Shown piece after piece: positions 63,232 to 64,000 of a stretch of 64,000 nucleotides of DNA; position 1 is the first letter of the stretch; the number at the start of each line of letters is the position of its first letter. The notes beneath the pieces were generated by a model that was given only the letters and a program-made list of their open reading frames with translations, had not been told where the DNA came from and searched no databases. This stretch comes from Microcaldota archaeon (lineage in GTDB: Archaea > Micrarchaeota > Micrarchaeia > Micrarchaeales > Micrarchaeaceae). A program made the translations under genes and the position numbers. Location: positions 124,001 through 188,000 of the forward strand of contig JAJZJM010000001.1 in assembly GCA_021810105.1 (NCBI GenBank), given 5' to 3'.

Positions 63232-63951
63232 TCAGATTACACGCGCAAGCAACAAAAGTATCACTATTATTATGATTATTCCTATTACTACTATAAGATT
63301 TGCCTTTCTTCTTTTTTTGCTCGAAGATATTTTGTTTTCTATATCTGCAAGCGCTTGCCCTTCTTGAACATTATTTGTTTCATTTGATTTTGGCAGCATC
63401 TGCGATACTGCTGGCTGGTTCTGTTGGGTTCCTGTTGAAGGCGTAGCCATCTGTTGCGCCTGGCCAGAGGTAACAGGCTGTGCTTGAGGCTGCTGGAAAC
63501 CCGCCTTAGCCTGCAGCAATCCTTTTTCTGTAAGCATAATGTCTATGCTTCCATTCTTTATGTCATAGACTATGTACTGCTGCTTCCCCATTCTGTAAAG
63601 ATGCATTGCTAAATCTCTTGGTCTTAAATTTACCGCTCCTCCCACATCAACGTAAGAACGCTTTCCGCCCTGCAGTTGGGCCACTATTGCAAAATCTACA
63701 GCATCAAACGGGGCCTTTGCCCTTTCTTCGGCTTCGGCAATAATGCTTTTTCCGGATTCTGTTAGCGATATAATGCTTTGCCCTGGAAAATTAGCAGTAA
63801 AGTCTACCAACCCTTTGATCCTCAATGTGCCAAGTATGTTTGATCCATCAAAAAACGAGGAATTTATTTTACCTCCAAATTTCTCCACTACAAGGCCGGG
63901 AGTTATGTTAGAAAGCGCGACTAAATCAAGAAAGTTAAGCTCATCTGCCAT
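63232..63951 (-). CDS. Tail-anchored protein with two winged-helix-like segments
   Basis: About 239 residues. The first half has two helix-rich segments ending in wings (ILGTLRIKGLVDFTANFPGQ, LTESGKSIIAEAEERA; then MHLYRMGKQQYIVYDIKNGS, LTEKGLLQAKAG), like paired winged helices. A Gln/Pro/Ser-rich linker at 150-205 leads to a basic patch SSKKRRKAN and a final helix LIVVIGIIIIIVILLLLARV. The protein would face the cytoplasm, held by its tail. No named family recognised. It is first in the acyl-CoA synthetase operon, 33 bases upstream, but may be unrelated to it. Confidence 0.65.
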   Translation of the reverse strand: MADELNFLDLVALSNITPGLVVEKFGGKINSSFFDGSNILGTLRIKGLVDFTANFPGQSIISLTESGKSIIAEAEERAKAPFDAVDFAIVAQLQGGKRSYVDVGGAVNLRPRDLAMHLYRMGKQQYIVYDIKNGSIDIMLTEKGLLQAKAGFQQPQAQPVTSGQAQQMATPSTGTQQNQPAVSQMLPKSNETNNVQEGQALADIENKISSSKKRRKANLIVVIGIIIIIVILLLLARVI

Positions 63952-64000
63952 AGTATCACATTAATATGTATGCCAATATTTAAATAGATTCAGAGCATTC

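Overview
The window is archaeal. It carries archaeal-type AlaRS, the PriS primase subunit, pelota, aIF6, prefoldin alpha, FtsY, L39e, L31e, L18a, S19e, the KEOPS subunit Cgi121, CDP-archaeol synthase and ADP-forming acyl-CoA synthetase. A 23S rRNA gene stands without 16S or 5S beside it. Gene spacing is tight, several starts look leaderless, ATA and AGA/AGG codons are common, and prepilins share the QSAMEYLMTYGWAIL core. Together these suggest a small-genome DPANN archaeon, most likely a Micrarchaeota (ARMAN-type) lineage. That placement is inference from gene content; no phylogeny was run.

Layout. 1-18.6 kb is a surface glycosylation locus. It holds an STT3/AglB oligosaccharyltransferase, two NodU/TobZ-type carbamoyltransferases, GT4 and GT2 glycosyltransferases, a PMT/ArnT-like membrane enzyme, a large polytopic protein, two secreted Asn/Thr-rich surface proteins, a radical SAM protein and an ABC transporter with a fused permease. 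18.7-20.7 kb is a K+-independent membrane pyrophosphatase. 20.7-23 kb holds two pilin-LamG genes and a decayed third. 23-31.1 kb is CarS, AlaRS, a membrane-anchored HTH-DUF4382 protein, a solo Cas4-like nuclease, a DedA protein and pelota. 31.0-33.7 kb is an 873/877-bp tandem duplication carrying a 20/21-residue acidic peptide gene and a double-Lrp-like regulator. 33.8-42.3 kb holds small regulators and housekeeping genes (MGMT, BCAT, Pth2, PriS, an XPF-type nuclease, Cgi121). 42.5-45.3 kb is the 23S rRNA on the minus strand.

45.5-50.5 kb looks like an acquired island. On its left is a truncated, frameshifted RBBP9/YdeN-type hydrolase, and on its right is insertion-sequence debris. Between them a divergent promoter serves a Rossmann-HTH protein on one side. 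On the other side is a four-gene operon: a MoaA-like radical SAM enzyme with unusual cysteine spacing, a CYTH triphosphatase/cyclase, a thymidylate-kinase-like P-loop kinase and a TFS-type transcript-cleavage factor. It is the strongest candidate here for an undescribed system.

50.5-56 kb holds YbjQ, HPP and TruD proteins, two more pilin-LamG genes and a secretion/pilus ATPase. 56-59.8 kb is the conserved archaeal S19e-to-ftsY operon. 59.8-64 kb is a fermentative acyl-CoA synthetase/aminotransferase operon. The glycosylation locus and the pilin-LamG proteins probably serve the same cell surface, because the surface proteins are rich in N-glycosylation sequons. The four pilin-LamG genes share near-identical ends around divergent middles, which suggests recombination-driven diversification.
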